64,000 nt of DNA. Source: Paraburkholderia heleia NBRC 101817. GTDB lineage: Bacteria > Pseudomonadota > Gammaproteobacteria > Burkholderiales > Burkholderiaceae. The notes beneath the pieces are model-generated. The model saw only the letters and a list, made by a program, of their open reading frames with translations. It was not told the origin of the DNA and made no database searches. Made by a program: the position numbers and the translations under genes. Below, one piece after another: positions 17,189 through 28,235 of the stretch. Positions within the stretch are counted from its first letter, which is position 1, and every line of letters starts with the position of its first letter. The stretch spans positions 1 through 64,000 of the forward strand of contig NZ_BBJH01000019.1 of NCBI RefSeq assembly GCF_000739775.1, in the 5' to 3' direction.

Positions 17189-19111
17189 TCACGACGACTT
17201 GCGCACCCGCAGATACCAGTCGCAGAGCAACCGGACCTGCTTCGGCGTATAGCCCTTCGCCACCATGCGGTTGACGAAGTCTTCGTGCTTGCGCTGCTCT
17301 TCCGCCGATCCTTTCGCATTGAACGAGATGACCGGCAAAAGTTCTTCCGTGTTCGAGAACATTTTCTTTTCGATCACCACGCGCAGTTTCTCATAGCTGA
17401 TCCAGGCCGGATTCTTGCCGGCATTGGCCGCACGCGCGCGCAGCACGAAGTTCACGATCTCGTTGCGGAAGTCCTTCGGGTTGCTGATGCCCGCGGGCTT
17501 CTCGATCTTCTCGAGCTCGGCATTCAACGCCGCGCGATCGAAGCTCTCGCCCGTATCGTGATCGCGGAACTCCTGGTCCTGAATCCAGAAGTCGGCGTAC
17601 GTGACATAGCGGTCGAAGATGTTCTGCCCGTATTCCGAATACGACTCGAGGTAAGCGGTCTGGATCTCCTTGCCGATGAACTCCGCGTAACGCGAGGCCA
17701 GCACGTCCTTGACGAACGACAGATACTTCTGCTCGGTTTCCGGCGGAAACTGCTCGCGTTCGATCTGCTGTTCGAGCACATACATGAGGTGCACCGGATT
17801 CGCTGCCACTTCGGTCGAGTCGAAGTTGAACACGCGTGAGAGAATCTTGAACGCGAAGCGCGTCGAGACCCCGTTCATCCCTTCGTCCACGCCCGCGAAG
17901 TCGCGGTACTCCTGGTACGACTTCGCCTTTGGATCGGTGTCCTTGAGGTTTTCGCCGTCGTACACCTGCATCTTCGAGAAGAGGCTGGAGTTCTCCGGCT
18001 CCTGCAGGCGCGTGAGCACCGACATCTGCGCCATCATCTTCAGCGTGCCCGGCGCGCACACGGCTTCGGCAAGCGACGAATTGCGCAACAGCTTCTCGTA
18101 GATCTTCATCTCTTCCGAGTAGCGCAGGCAGTACGGCACCTTCACCACGAAGATACGATCGAGCAGGGCCTCGTTGTTGCGGTTGTTGCGGAACGCCTTC
18201 CACTCCGACTCGTTCGAGTGCGCGAGGATGATGCCGTTGAACGGGATCGCCCCGAATCCTTCGGTGCCCTTGAAGTTGCCTTCCTGGGTGGCCGTGAGCA
18301 GCGGGTGCAGCACCTTGATCGGCGCCTTGAACATTTCGACGAATTCGAGCAGGCCCTGATTCGCGAGACACAGGCCGCCCGAGTAGCTGTACGCGTCGGC
18401 GTCGTCCTGGGCGTATTGCTCGAGCTTGCGGATGTCCACCTTGCCGACGAGCGACGAGATGTCCTGATTGTTTTCGTCGCCAGGCTCGGTCTTTGCGATG
18501 CCGATCTGGCGCAGGATGGACGGGAAGCGGCGCACCACGCGGAACTTGCGGATGTCGCCGTTGTATTCGTGCAGGCGCTTCACGGCCCACGGGCTCAGGA
18601 TGCTGCGCAGGTAACGGCGCGGTATGCCGTATTGCTCTTCGAGTATCGGACCGTCTTCGTCGTAGTCGAAAAGCCCGAGCGGAGATTCGTTCACGGGCGA
18701 GCCCTTGATCGCGTAGAACGGCACGCGCTCCATGAGCTGCTTCAGACGCTCGGCGATGGAGGACTTGCCGCCACCCACCGGACCGAGCAGATAGAGAATC
18801 TGCTTCTTCTCTTCGAGTCCTTGCGCCGCATGGCGGAAATACGCGACGACCTGCTCGATCACGTCTTCCATGCCATAGAACTCGCGGAATGCGGGATACA
18901 CCTTGATGACCTTGTTCGCAAAGATGCGCGACAGGCGCGGATCGTTGCGGGTGTCGATCTGTTCGGGTTCGCCGATTGCCGTCAGCATGCGTTCGCCAGC
19001 CGTGGCGTACGCATTGGGATCTTCCTTGCAGAGCGCGAGATACTCCTCGAGCGAGAACTCCTCCTCTCGCGTTTTTTCGAAGCGGGTCGCGAAGCTGCTG
19101 TAGATATCCAT
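17189..19111 (-). CDS. prkA: PrkA family serine protein kinase
   Basis: 640 residues, full length for PrkA/YeaG. An AAA-type ATPase module has Walker A GPVGGGKSS (about 110-118), and the C-terminal PrkA domain carries the kinase-like region. GGAGG lies before the ATG at 19111. In enterobacteria yeaG-yeaH is induced by RpoS and nitrogen limitation. Here the order prkA, yeaH, spoVR forms a three-gene operon on the minus strand. The substrates in this organism are unknown. Confidence 0.94.
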   Translation of the reverse strand: MDIYSSFATRFEKTREEEFSLEEYLALCKEDPNAYATAGERMLTAIGEPEQIDTRNDPRLSRIFANKVIKVYPAFREFYGMEDVIEQVVAYFRHAAQGLEEKKQILYLLGPVGGGKSSIAERLKQLMERVPFYAIKGSPVNESPLGLFDYDEDGPILEEQYGIPRRYLRSILSPWAVKRLHEYNGDIRKFRVVRRFPSILRQIGIAKTEPGDENNQDISSLVGKVDIRKLEQYAQDDADAYSYSGGLCLANQGLLEFVEMFKAPIKVLHPLLTATQEGNFKGTEGFGAIPFNGIILAHSNESEWKAFRNNRNNEALLDRIFVVKVPYCLRYSEEMKIYEKLLRNSSLAEAVCAPGTLKMMAQMSVLTRLQEPENSSLFSKMQVYDGENLKDTDPKAKSYQEYRDFAGVDEGMNGVSTRFAFKILSRVFNFDSTEVAANPVHLMYVLEQQIEREQFPPETEQKYLSFVKDVLASRYAEFIGKEIQTAYLESYSEYGQNIFDRYVTYADFWIQDQEFRDHDTGESFDRAALNAELEKIEKPAGISNPKDFRNEIVNFVLRARAANAGKNPAWISYEKLRVVIEKKMFSNTEELLPVISFNAKGSAEEQRKHEDFVNRMVAKGYTPKQVRLLCDWYLRVRKSS

Positions 19112-19793
19112 GCTACCTCCTCGCCGAGATCTGCGACCGATGTCGTGCGCGGCGCGCTATTCGGAAACGACATCGCTCAAATTCATCCTAAACCCTTTTG
19201 AAATTTTTCGCACCGTTAAATCGCGCCTGATGTGCCCTCGAAAGCTAAGCATTTTTGAGCGCTTGGAGGGCGCCGGACAACGACTTACAATGATCTTCCC
19301 TACTGGTGCAAATTTCAGACCGGGGTCACGCTCCTTCCCAAATGCTGTGCCTGCATGTTGGTCGAATCCGTCGGGCCGCGCATACGCGACACCGCGCCTT
19401 TACCTGGTTTTTGCTGGTTTTTCCTCGTGTTCGACCGGTTTCGCGCCTTGCCGTCCGGCGCTACGGCATCCGCAGCGCCTCTTCATCAAACGCACGAGTG
19501 CAGCGCCGGTGCACACCCACTCGTTACGATTTGTTCGCGAGCCCGCAGAGCGCGCCCGCATGGCGCACTGCCACGCCGATGTTGTGAGCACGCGTCAATG
19601 CGATTTTTTTCCCGTTTTACGCGTCGGTTTCGCCGTCGTCGGTGACCTGCCGCGCATTCTTGCGCGGATGCCGGCCGACGCTGCCAGGCCCTGTCGCCAG
19701 TAGTGGTTTTCCCGCTCCATTCAAACGACTTGCGATAAAGATGACGCGCATGACAGGTTGCCAGGTTTACACCCATGAGACGGACAGCGTGCA
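19112..19793. other. 682-bp intergenic stretch with no convincing gene
   Basis: Open frames here lack codon bias and family resemblance. The right part carries the prkA promoter region by position, but I could not identify boxes for it on the minus strand. A sigma-70-like element facing right is listed separately. Several T-runs occur around 19404-19425. Confidence 0.6.
19263..19291 (+). promoter_or_regulatory. Orphan sigma-70-like promoter facing an empty region
   Basis: TTGGAG (19263-19268) and TACAAT (19286-19291) are separated by exactly 17 bp. The -10 matches consensus at five of six positions, the -35 at three. No gene follows on the plus strand for over 500 bp, so it could drive a small RNA or be coincidence. 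Confidence 0.25.
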
Positions 19794-19829
19794 CAAAAAA
19801 ATAAAGCCGCCGCGCAATGCGCGCGGCAG
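19794..19829 (-). terminator. Rho-independent terminator of the hydratase gene
   Basis: On the minus strand a GC stem (GCCGCGC / GCGCGGC, extended by further pairs, 5-base loop) is followed by a T-rich tail TTTATTTTTTT. It lies about 60 bp after the stop of the hydratase-like gene. Confidence 0.8.
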
Positions 19830-19887
19830 CCTTTCACTGAAGCCAATGTGACGGGTGCGACAGTTACATGATGCGCCCCTGGGCGGC

Positions 19888-20649
19888 CTAGACGAACTCG
19901 ACTTCGACTTCCCCCAACCCGTCGATGTGGCCGTGCAGGAGACCCGGTGTATCGATGCGGTGCGCACCGACATAGGTGCCGGTCGTGATGGTCCATTCGG
20001 GCTCGATCGTGATGCCCATGGCGGCGCAATGATTGACGAACCAGACGAGCAGTTCGCGCGGGTCGCCGGCGGGGTTGCCCGGCGCCTCCGGCACGAGAGA
20101 CGCGCCGTCGAACGTCAGTTCGAGCTCCGGCGCGACGAAATCGAGCACGCGGGCAAGCGCTGGGTACGGCAGCGCATGGCCGGTCACGAGTGCGCCGTTG
20201 TTCTGTGCATCGGCGAGCTGGGCGAGCGGAGCGACGTTGGGCCACTGCGCGAAACGGCTATCGACGATCTCGATGGCCGGCAGGATCTGGCCGACGCGCG
20301 CGAGCACCTCGTCGCGCGCATAGGCTTCGGCACGCGGAACGATCGGTTCCGAAAAACGAAAGGCGATCTCCAGCTCGACGAGCACGCGGAAGAAGTGGCG
20401 GCGCTCGAAGCGGGCCGGCGAGGCGTGCACGAGCGGCGCGGGAATCGGCGCGCCGGAGGCGGGGCCGCCCGGGGCGCGCGCGCCCACCTTCCAGCCGCCC
20501 GTGGTCGTCTCGAGCCCGGCGAGCACCGCCTGCTGGATCGCATAGGCCGTGGCCGCGTCCGGCGGCACGCGCTCGGGTTCCAGCGTTTCGATCAGATGAT
20601 GATGCCGGCGCGCATTCACGAGGCGTTGCGCGAGATCGTCATGCGTCAT
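19888..20649 (-). CDS. 2-keto-4-pentenoate hydratase / fumarylacetoacetase-like protein
   Basis: 253 residues, the usual length of MhpD/DmpE-type hydratases of the FAH superfamily. Recognisable blocks are GWKVGARAPGG, ELEIAFRFSE (metal-ligand acidic pair region), ILPAIEIVDSRF and ITTGTYVGAH. These enzymes hydrate 2-hydroxy-2,4-dienoates late in meta-cleavage pathways, or act as decarboxylase partners. No other meta-pathway gene is nearby, so the substrate is open. AAGGAA precedes the ATG at 20649; the longer upstream frame is Arg/Pro-rich and not homologous. It is monocistronic, ending at a strong terminator. Confidence 0.85.
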   Translation of the reverse strand: MTHDDLAQRLVNARRHHHLIETLEPERVPPDAATAYAIQQAVLAGLETTTGGWKVGARAPGGPASGAPIPAPLVHASPARFERRHFFRVLVELEIAFRFSEPIVPRAEAYARDEVLARVGQILPAIEIVDSRFAQWPNVAPLAQLADAQNNGALVTGHALPYPALARVLDFVAPELELTFDGASLVPEAPGNPAGDPRELLVWFVNHCAAMGITIEPEWTITTGTYVGAHRIDTPGLLHGHIDGLGEVEVEFV

Positions 20650-20956
20650 GTCGGGTTCCTTGTTTGTGCTGTCATGCGGCGCCGGCGCTCGATGCCGGCG
20701 CAATCCGTCCTGCCTGGCGCGGTGCGCCCTCCCGCGCCCTGTGGCGCGGGTCCTTCCCCTTGCGGCGCCTCCCCGTGCGGGCCCGCGCCCGCGCGTCGGC
20801 GCGGGCTGAACCAGCACGACGCCATGCCGCTCGCGCGCGCCGCTGGGCGCCGCAGTGTAGCGCGCCGACCGGGCCGCGCAGATGACACGGCTGACAATGT
20901 ACCGTAACGGCGCGCGCATGGCGCACGGCAGGGCCGCACAACGCGGGGCAAAGGCG
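20650..20956. other. Very GC-rich intergenic stretch without a gene
   Basis: This holds the upstream region of the hydratase gene and the space beyond the chemoreceptor terminator. It is dominated by runs of GCGCGGGC-like words around 20700-20830. No open frame has a plausible start or coding bias. Confidence 0.6.
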
Positions 20957-20983
20957 CAAAAAAGCCGCTGGGGCGCAGCGGCT
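20957..20983 (-). terminator. Rho-independent terminator of the chemoreceptor gene
   Basis: On the minus strand the stem AGCCGCTG / CAGCGGCT with a 5-base loop is followed by TTTTTTG. It lies 44 bp past the chemoreceptor stop. Confidence 0.85.
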
Positions 20984-21026
20984 GGCTCGCGCGCACGGAC
21001 GGCCCGCGCGGCTGATCAGAGGCGTT

Positions 21027-22811
21027 TCAGAAGGTTTCCCAGTCGCCATGCGAACCGGCGCCCGCCGCCGCCACGCTCAGCGGCGCGCTCGGGGCCGCGG
21101 CGGCCCGTGCGGCCGGCTGGGCGGCAACGGGAGCGGGGCTTTTGCGCGGCGCGCGCTTTGCAGCCGGGGCGGCGGATGCCGGGCGCGTGACGGACCGGGA
21201 GACGGAACGCGAGACCGAAGCGGCCCTGGCGGCCGCCCGCACCGGCTGCGCCGGCGCCGCGCCGGGCGCCGCGTCTTCCAGGTTAAACACCGCGACGGCC
21301 TCGCGCAGGCGTGTAGCCTGGTCCTCGAGCGACTGCGCGGCGGCGGCGGCCTCCTCGACGAGCGCCGCGTTCTGCTGGGTCACCTCGTCCATCTGCGTGA
21401 CCGCGCGCGCGACCTGGTCGATGCCGCCCGACTGCTCCTGTGAAGCCGCCGAGATCTCACCCATGATGTCGGTTACGCGCTGCACAGCGGCGATGATCTC
21501 GGTCATCGTGCGGCCCGCCTCGTCGACGAGCGCCGAACCCGCCTGCACGCGCTCGACCGAGGTGTCGATGAGCCCCTTGATCTCCTTGGCCGCCGCCGAC
21601 GAGCGCTGCGCGAGGCTGCGCACCTCACCCGCCACCACGGCGAAGCCGCGCCCTTCCTCGCCTGCGCGCGCCGCTTCGACGGCCGCATTGAGCGCGAGGA
21701 TATTGGTCTGGAAGGCGATGCCCTCGATGATCGTGATGATGTCGGCGATCTTCGCGGAACTGTCGTTGATGTCGCCCATCGTGCCGACCACCTGATTGAC
21801 GACCGAACTGCCCTTATGGGCGATTTCCGAGGCGTTGGCGGCGAGCGCGCTGGCCTGGCGGGCGTTGTCGGCATTCTGTTTCACGGTGCCCGTGAGCTGC
21901 TCCATGCTCGATGCGGTCTGCTGGAGCGCCGAAGCCTGTTCTTCGGTGCGCGACGAGAGGTCGAGGTTGCCCGCGGCGATCTCGCGCGTGGCCGTGGCGA
22001 TCGATTCGGTGCCCGAGCGCACCGAGCGCACCGTTTCGGTGAGGCTGCGCTGCATCTGCGCGACGCCGCCCAGAAGTTCGCCCATCTCGTCGTTGCGGCG
22101 CACGACCACGGGCCGGCGCAGATCGCCGGCGGCGATCGCATGGAACGCGCCGAGCGCCTCGCCGAGCGGCCCGGCGATGGCGCGGCGCAGCGAGAAGAAC
22201 GAATACGCGGCAGCGCCAATGCCGACGAGCAGCGCCGCGATGCACGCGGCGCGCAGCTGCGAGAACGCCGCCTGGGCGTCGTCGAAACCGTTTTGCGCCT
22301 GCGTCATCTGGAACTTGTCGAGTACGGCGTCGGCCTTCGAAAGTCCGTCGTAGGCTTCTTTCAGCGCTTTGGAGCCCGCCGCGACCTTTGCCTGGTCGCC
22401 GGACTGGACCGTGACGGAAAACTGGTTCGCAATCTGATGCAGGGCCTCGCGCCGGGCTGCGACGTCCTGAGCGAGGCGCGCTTCGTCGCCGTTATGCGGC
22501 AAGGCCATGTACTTCTTCCAGTAGTCGTCCGATACGCCGCGCAACATGCGCGCACGATCGATTGTCGCAGCAGCGTCGGGCGTACCCAGTTCGAAAGCCG
22601 CCCGGTCGAGCGCAAGACGCTCGCGGGCCGCATAGATCTCGGCCAGATTGACCGCGTGCGAACTGGGCATCTGGTCGGTGAAGGTCTCGCGATACGCCTC
22701 GTTCGAACGCGTGAGACCGAGCAATCCGACCGCGCTGAGCGCGATGATCAACGTCGCCAGAAAGCTCATTGTGATGCCGATGCGCGCCTTGATACTGATG
22801 CCCTTGCCCAT
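21027..22811 (-). CDS. Methyl-accepting chemotaxis protein (Tar/Tsr type)
   Basis: 594 residues in the inner membrane. TM1 is at about 10-30 ([21 protein letters not shown]), a four-helix-bundle periplasmic sensor at about 35-185, TM2 at about 188-208, then HAMP and a long cytoplasmic coiled-coil domain with the conserved hairpin tip ([20 protein letters not shown]). After an Ala/Pro/Ser/Arg-rich linker the protein ends in DWETF, a CheR/CheB-docking pentapeptide like E. coli NWETF. GGGGGAG precedes the ATG at 22811; the frame is open upstream but without homology. Position beside the ribose operon suggests, but does not prove, a sugar-related ligand. Confidence 0.93.
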   Translation of the reverse strand: MGKGISIKARIGITMSFLATLIIALSAVGLLGLTRSNEAYRETFTDQMPSSHAVNLAEIYAARERLALDRAAFELGTPDAAATIDRARMLRGVSDDYWKKYMALPHNGDEARLAQDVAARREALHQIANQFSVTVQSGDQAKVAAGSKALKEAYDGLSKADAVLDKFQMTQAQNGFDDAQAAFSQLRAACIAALLVGIGAAAYSFFSLRRAIAGPLGEALGAFHAIAAGDLRRPVVVRRNDEMGELLGGVAQMQRSLTETVRSVRSGTESIATATREIAAGNLDLSSRTEEQASALQQTASSMEQLTGTVKQNADNARQASALAANASEIAHKGSSVVNQVVGTMGDINDSSAKIADIITIIEGIAFQTNILALNAAVEAARAGEEGRGFAVVAGEVRSLAQRSSAAAKEIKGLIDTSVERVQAGSALVDEAGRTMTEIIAAVQRVTDIMGEISAASQEQSGGIDQVARAVTQMDEVTQQNAALVEEAAAAAQSLEDQATRLREAVAVFNLEDAAPGAAPAQPVRAAARAASVSRSVSRSVTRPASAAPAAKRAPRKSPAPVAAQPAARAAAAPSAPLSVAAAGAGSHGDWETF

Positions 22812-22940
22812 GACTCCCCCAACGCTTGTAATGTGGTGTCGGACCTGGCGTCCGACACGGAGTGACCGCTCTAACAGGCGTTTACGGCAGGGGCTTTCAT
22901 GGTCTTGAAATGTGTATATGGTATGAAGTATTGGCGCGAA

Positions 22941-22978
22941 TCGTCCATGCGCGGGCCGAATAACCGGCGCATGGACGA
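22941..22978. repeat. Perfect 12-bp inverted repeat downstream of rbsK
   Basis: TCGTCCATGCGC (22941-22952) and GCGCATGGACGA (22967-22978) flank 14 bases. It lies 28 bp beyond the rbsK stop and probably forms an mRNA 3' hairpin; there is no T-tract on either strand, so a terminator is uncertain. Confidence 0.6.
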
Positions 22979-23005
22979 CTACGCCTAAAGGACAGGCAGA
23001 TTCGC

Positions 23006-23947
23006 TCAGCCCGCGAGTTCGGCAAGTGTCGGAATGGAAGGTTGCGCACCCGCGCGCGTGACGGAAACCGACGCCGCGCGCAGCGCGAACGCAATGGCCT
23101 CGAGCGCAGTTGCGCCGGCGGCAAGGCGCGCGGCGAACGCGCCGATGAAGGTGTCGCCGGCCGCCGTCGTGTCCACGGCATTCACGCGCGGCGCGGGCAG
23201 ATGGGCCGGCCCGGCGCCCTCCAGCAGCGCACATACGCCCTGCGCACCGAGCGTCACCAGCACGTTGCGCGCACCCGCCTCGCGCAGCGCCAGCGCCGCC
23301 TGGGCGGCTTCTTCGGGCGTGCCCGCAGGCAGGCCGGTGAGCGTCGCGGCCTCCAGTTCGTTCGGCACAAGGTAGTCGACGAGCGCAAGCCACTGCGCGG
23401 GCAGCGGCCCCGTGGCGGGCGCCGGATTGAGGATGGTGATCTTGCCGAGCCGCCGTGCGGCGGCGAGCGCGGCCGCCACGGCATCCGGGGGCGTTTCGAG
23501 CTGGCAGACCACCACGTCGGCCTGCGCGAGCACGGCCTCATGGCGCAGGATCGTTTCGGGCGTGAGCTCGCCGTTGCTGCCGGCCACGATGACGATGGCG
23601 TTCTGACTCGCGTCGTCGACGACGATCAGCGCCACGCCGGTTGGCGCCCCCGGCGATGTTTCGAGCGCGCCGCAGTCGATACCTTCCGCCATCAGCCCCG
23701 TGCGCAATACCTCGCCGTTGCTGTCGGCGCCGACCCGGCCGATCATCGCCACCTGGGCGCCCAGGCGCGCCGCGGCCACCGCCTGGTTACCGCCCTTGCC
23801 GCCGGCCACCTGCGCAAACGCATGGCCCGCGAGCGTCTCGCCGGGAGACGGCAAGCGCGGCGCACGCGCGACGAGATCCATGTTCAGACTGCCGACCACG
23901 GCCACGCGAGCGCGCGTGTCGGCCGGCTTTGCTGCGTCAGTCGTCAC
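23006..23947 (-). CDS. rbsK: Ribokinase
   Basis: 313 residues, PfkB family. It has the substrate motif [15 protein letters not shown] near residues 48-62 and the ATP/anion-hole motif [13 protein letters not shown] with the catalytic Asp. It phosphorylates ribose to ribose-5-phosphate after import by RbsABC. It starts at GTG (23945-23947) with GGAGG upstream, 44 bp after rbsR, and is the last gene of the ribose operon. Confidence 0.93.
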   Translation of the reverse strand: MTTDAAKPADTRARVAVVGSLNMDLVARAPRLPSPGETLAGHAFAQVAGGKGGNQAVAAARLGAQVAMIGRVGADSNGEVLRTGLMAEGIDCGALETSPGAPTGVALIVVDDASQNAIVIVAGSNGELTPETILRHEAVLAQADVVVCQLETPPDAVAAALAAARRLGKITILNPAPATGPLPAQWLALVDYLVPNELEAATLTGLPAGTPEEAAQAALALREAGARNVLVTLGAQGVCALLEGAGPAHLPAPRVNAVDTTAAGDTFIGAFAARLAAGATALEAIAFALRAASVSVTRAGAQPSIPTLAELAG

Positions 23948-23991
23948 GATGCCTCCTCGATGGCTTGCGCCTTCGGTACGGCGACCCTGCC

Positions 23992-25029
23992 TCAGGCCGC
24001 TAGCGGCGCGTATTCCTCCGCGCCGACCCAGGGCCCCGTCGATTCGCGGGCGAAGAGCGTCGGCGGCATGACGCGGCGCCGCGCCCTCGCGCCTTCCTCG
24101 CGCGCGTTCGCGATGCGCTCGATCAGCGTGAGCGCCGCCATGTCCCCGAGCGCACGCGCCGGCTGGCCGACCGTCGAGAGCGCGGGCCAGGTGAAGTTGC
24201 CAAGCTCGATGTCGTCGAAGCCGATGATCGAGCAGTCGCCCGGCACGCGCAAGCCGCGCTCGGCGGCCGCGCGCAAGGCGCCGATGCCCATCATGTCGTT
24301 GCCGGCGAAGATCGCGGTCGGCCGCACGCTGTCGAACAGTTGCGCCGCCGCGCGGTAGCCGCCCGCGCCGGAAAAGTCGCTTTCGACGATCGCCCCCGGC
24401 GCGATCTCCACGCCGCGCTCGGACATGGCGCGCAGAAAGCCGTGCATGCGCATCGCGCTCACCGCGGTCGTCACCGGCCCGGTGATGCAGCCAATGCGCG
24501 AGTGCCCGAATTCGAGCAGATGCCGCGTGGCGAGCCAGGCCCCGCGCTCGTGGTCGATCTGCACGAGATCGGCGTCGAGCCCCTCGATGTTGCGGTCGAT
24601 GACGACGATCGGCTCGCGCGCGTCGGCGAGCGTCGAAGCCAGCACGGCGTCGTCGCCGGCCGAGGCGACGATGAGGCCGTCGATGCGCTTTTCCTGCAGC
24701 ACGCGCAGGTAGCTGCGCTGCTTGGCCGGGTCGTCGTCGGAGTTGCAGAAGAACACGCAGTAGCCCTTGCGCGCGCAGGCGTCCTCGACGCCGCGTGCGA
24801 GCTCGGCGAAATACGGGTTGGTGCCGTTCGGCACGAGCAGACCCACCGTCGCCGTGGCACGCGCCTTGAGCGAGCGCGCCACCGCCGACGGCACGTAGTT
24901 CAGGTCGCGGATCGCACGCTCGACCTTGGCCCGCACGTCCGCCGACACCGGACGCGAATTGTTCACCACATGCGACACCGTCGTGAAAGACACCCCCGCC
25001 ACGGCGGCCACATCCTTGATCGTCGCCAT
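23992..25029 (-). CDS. rbsR: LacI family ribose repressor
   Basis: 345 residues. The LacI helix-turn-helix begins at the N-terminus (MATIKDVAAVAGVSFTTVSH), with hinge NYVPSAVARSLKARA and a sugar-binding core. It lies inside the ribose operon between rbsC and rbsK and probably acts at the paired AAACGTTT-centred sites before rbsB (29252-29297). Gap to rbsC 138 bp. Confidence 0.9.
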   Translation of the reverse strand: MATIKDVAAVAGVSFTTVSHVVNNSRPVSADVRAKVERAIRDLNYVPSAVARSLKARATATVGLLVPNGTNPYFAELARGVEDACARKGYCVFFCNSDDDPAKQRSYLRVLQEKRIDGLIVASAGDDAVLASTLADAREPIVVIDRNIEGLDADLVQIDHERGAWLATRHLLEFGHSRIGCITGPVTTAVSAMRMHGFLRAMSERGVEIAPGAIVESDFSGAGGYRAAAQLFDSVRPTAIFAGNDMMGIGALRAAAERGLRVPGDCSIIGFDDIELGNFTWPALSTVGQPARALGDMAALTLIERIANAREEGARARRRVMPPTLFARESTGPWVGAEEYAPLAA

Positions 25030-25167
25030 CTTTATGTTGCTCCTGCTTTTTTGCTGCGCTGTTGCTGCCGGCTCTCTGCGCGCCCGTTATTGGTCTGGTC
25101 CGACGTCGCTTCCCCGGTCATTTCCGCCGGCCCGCGCTGCATTGCGGACCGCGCCCTCGAAAAATTG

Positions 25168-26246
25168 TTATGTTCTGCTGCCTCTGCGACTTCGCCTGCT
25201 GCGATACGTGTCGAGCACGACCGCCACGACGATCACCGCGCCGGTGATGATGCGTTTGGTGGGCTCGTTCGCGCCGATCTGCGCGAGCCCCGCGGCCAGC
25301 ACCGAGATGATCAGCACGCCGAAGAACGTGCTGATGACCGAGCCGCGCCCGCCCATCAGGCTCGTGCCGCCGATCACCACGGCCGCGATCACCTGCAGCT
25401 CCAGCCCCACGCCCGCGTTCGGATCGGCGGCTTCGAGGCGCGAAATCTGGAACAGCGCCGCGAGCCCGGAAAGCGCGCCCATCAGCGCGAACACGATTAC
25501 CTTGTACGGCCGCGGATCGACGCCCGCGAGGCGCACCGCCTCCTCGTTGGTGCCAATACCGATCAGATACCTTCCGAACACCGTGCGCGTGAGCGTGAGC
25601 TGCGCGATCACCATCACCGCCACCGCGATCAGGAACGCCGGCGAAATGCCGAATGCGATCGGGTTCGAGAGAAAGTCGAACGCGTCGCCGATATACGCCG
25701 TGCGCGAATTCGTCATCTCGTACGCGAGCCCGCGCGCCGCTTCGAGCACGCCGAGCGAGACGATGAACGACGGGATGCGCCAGCCCACCGTCACCGCGCC
25801 CGTGAGCGTGCCCGTGGCCGCCGCGGCGACAAGGCCGAGCAGCGCCGCCGGCAGCGCGCCCCAGCCCCACCTGAGCGACGCCACGCTCACCACCGACGCG
25901 CCGAGCGCGAGCACCGAGCCGACCGAAAGATCGATGCCCGCGATGATCAGCACGAAGGTCATGCCCACGGCCATCACCACGAGATCGGGAATCTGGTTCG
26001 CGATCGTGCTGAACGTATCGTACGTGAGGAAGTGCGAACTCAGCAGCGAGAACAACACGATCATCGCGATCAGCGCGAGCGCGAGGCCCAGGTAGTTCGA
26101 AAAGCCAAAGCGCGTGCCCACGGGCTTGCCGCTCGCCTGCATCGCATGCGGTTGCTGCGCAGCGGGCGGCGCGATTCTGGTCGAACTGGTTCGCCCACCG
26201 CTTTCGTCACCCTGCGGAGACGGTTGCCCGCGCAACGGGTCGTTCG

Positions 26247-26250
<4 letters not shown>
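25168..26250 (-). CDS. rbsC: Ribose ABC transporter permease
   Basis: 360 residues of the RbsC/CUT2 family with eight to ten hydrophobic helices. The long cytoplasmic N-terminus (about 45 residues) is followed by GFSNYLGLALALIAMIVLF. The conserved segments AGIDLSVGSVLALGASV and QVIAAVVIGGTSLMGGRGSV are diagnostic. The ATG overlaps the rbsA stop by ATGA (26247-26250), indicating translational coupling. Confidence 0.93.
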
Positions 26251-27968
<1,718 letters not shown>

Positions 27969-28114
27969 CACGATCCTGTAGTCGCGAGCCGCGCCGCCGG
28001 GTTCAACCGGTGAGCCGCGCCGCCCGGATACTGCGGGTCTGCACCGCCGCCGCGCGCTCCGGTAGAAGCATGCCTCGAACGGCGCGCTGGGCAGCGATGC
28101 GCCGCACAGCGGAA

Positions 28115-28196
28115 GATGGCCGCCCATGCGGCCATCCCGGTACAAATAACGGCCGCGCGGCGGGATTCTTGAGCACTTATTGCGTTGCGCACGCAA
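28115..28196. repeat. Two hairpins in the rbsB-rbsA intergenic gap
   Basis: GATGGCCGC / GCGGCCATC (28115-28123 with 28128-28136) is a perfect 9-bp stem, and TTGCGT / ACGCAA (28180-28185 with 28191-28196) a 6-bp stem. Both lie in the 267-bp gap after rbsB. Such structures often protect the transcript of a highly expressed binding protein from decay and reduce read-through to the transporter genes. Confidence 0.55.
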
Positions 28197-28235
28197 ATAC
28201 CGCCGCAGCATGGCGGGGCGCCTGCCAGCAGCGCT

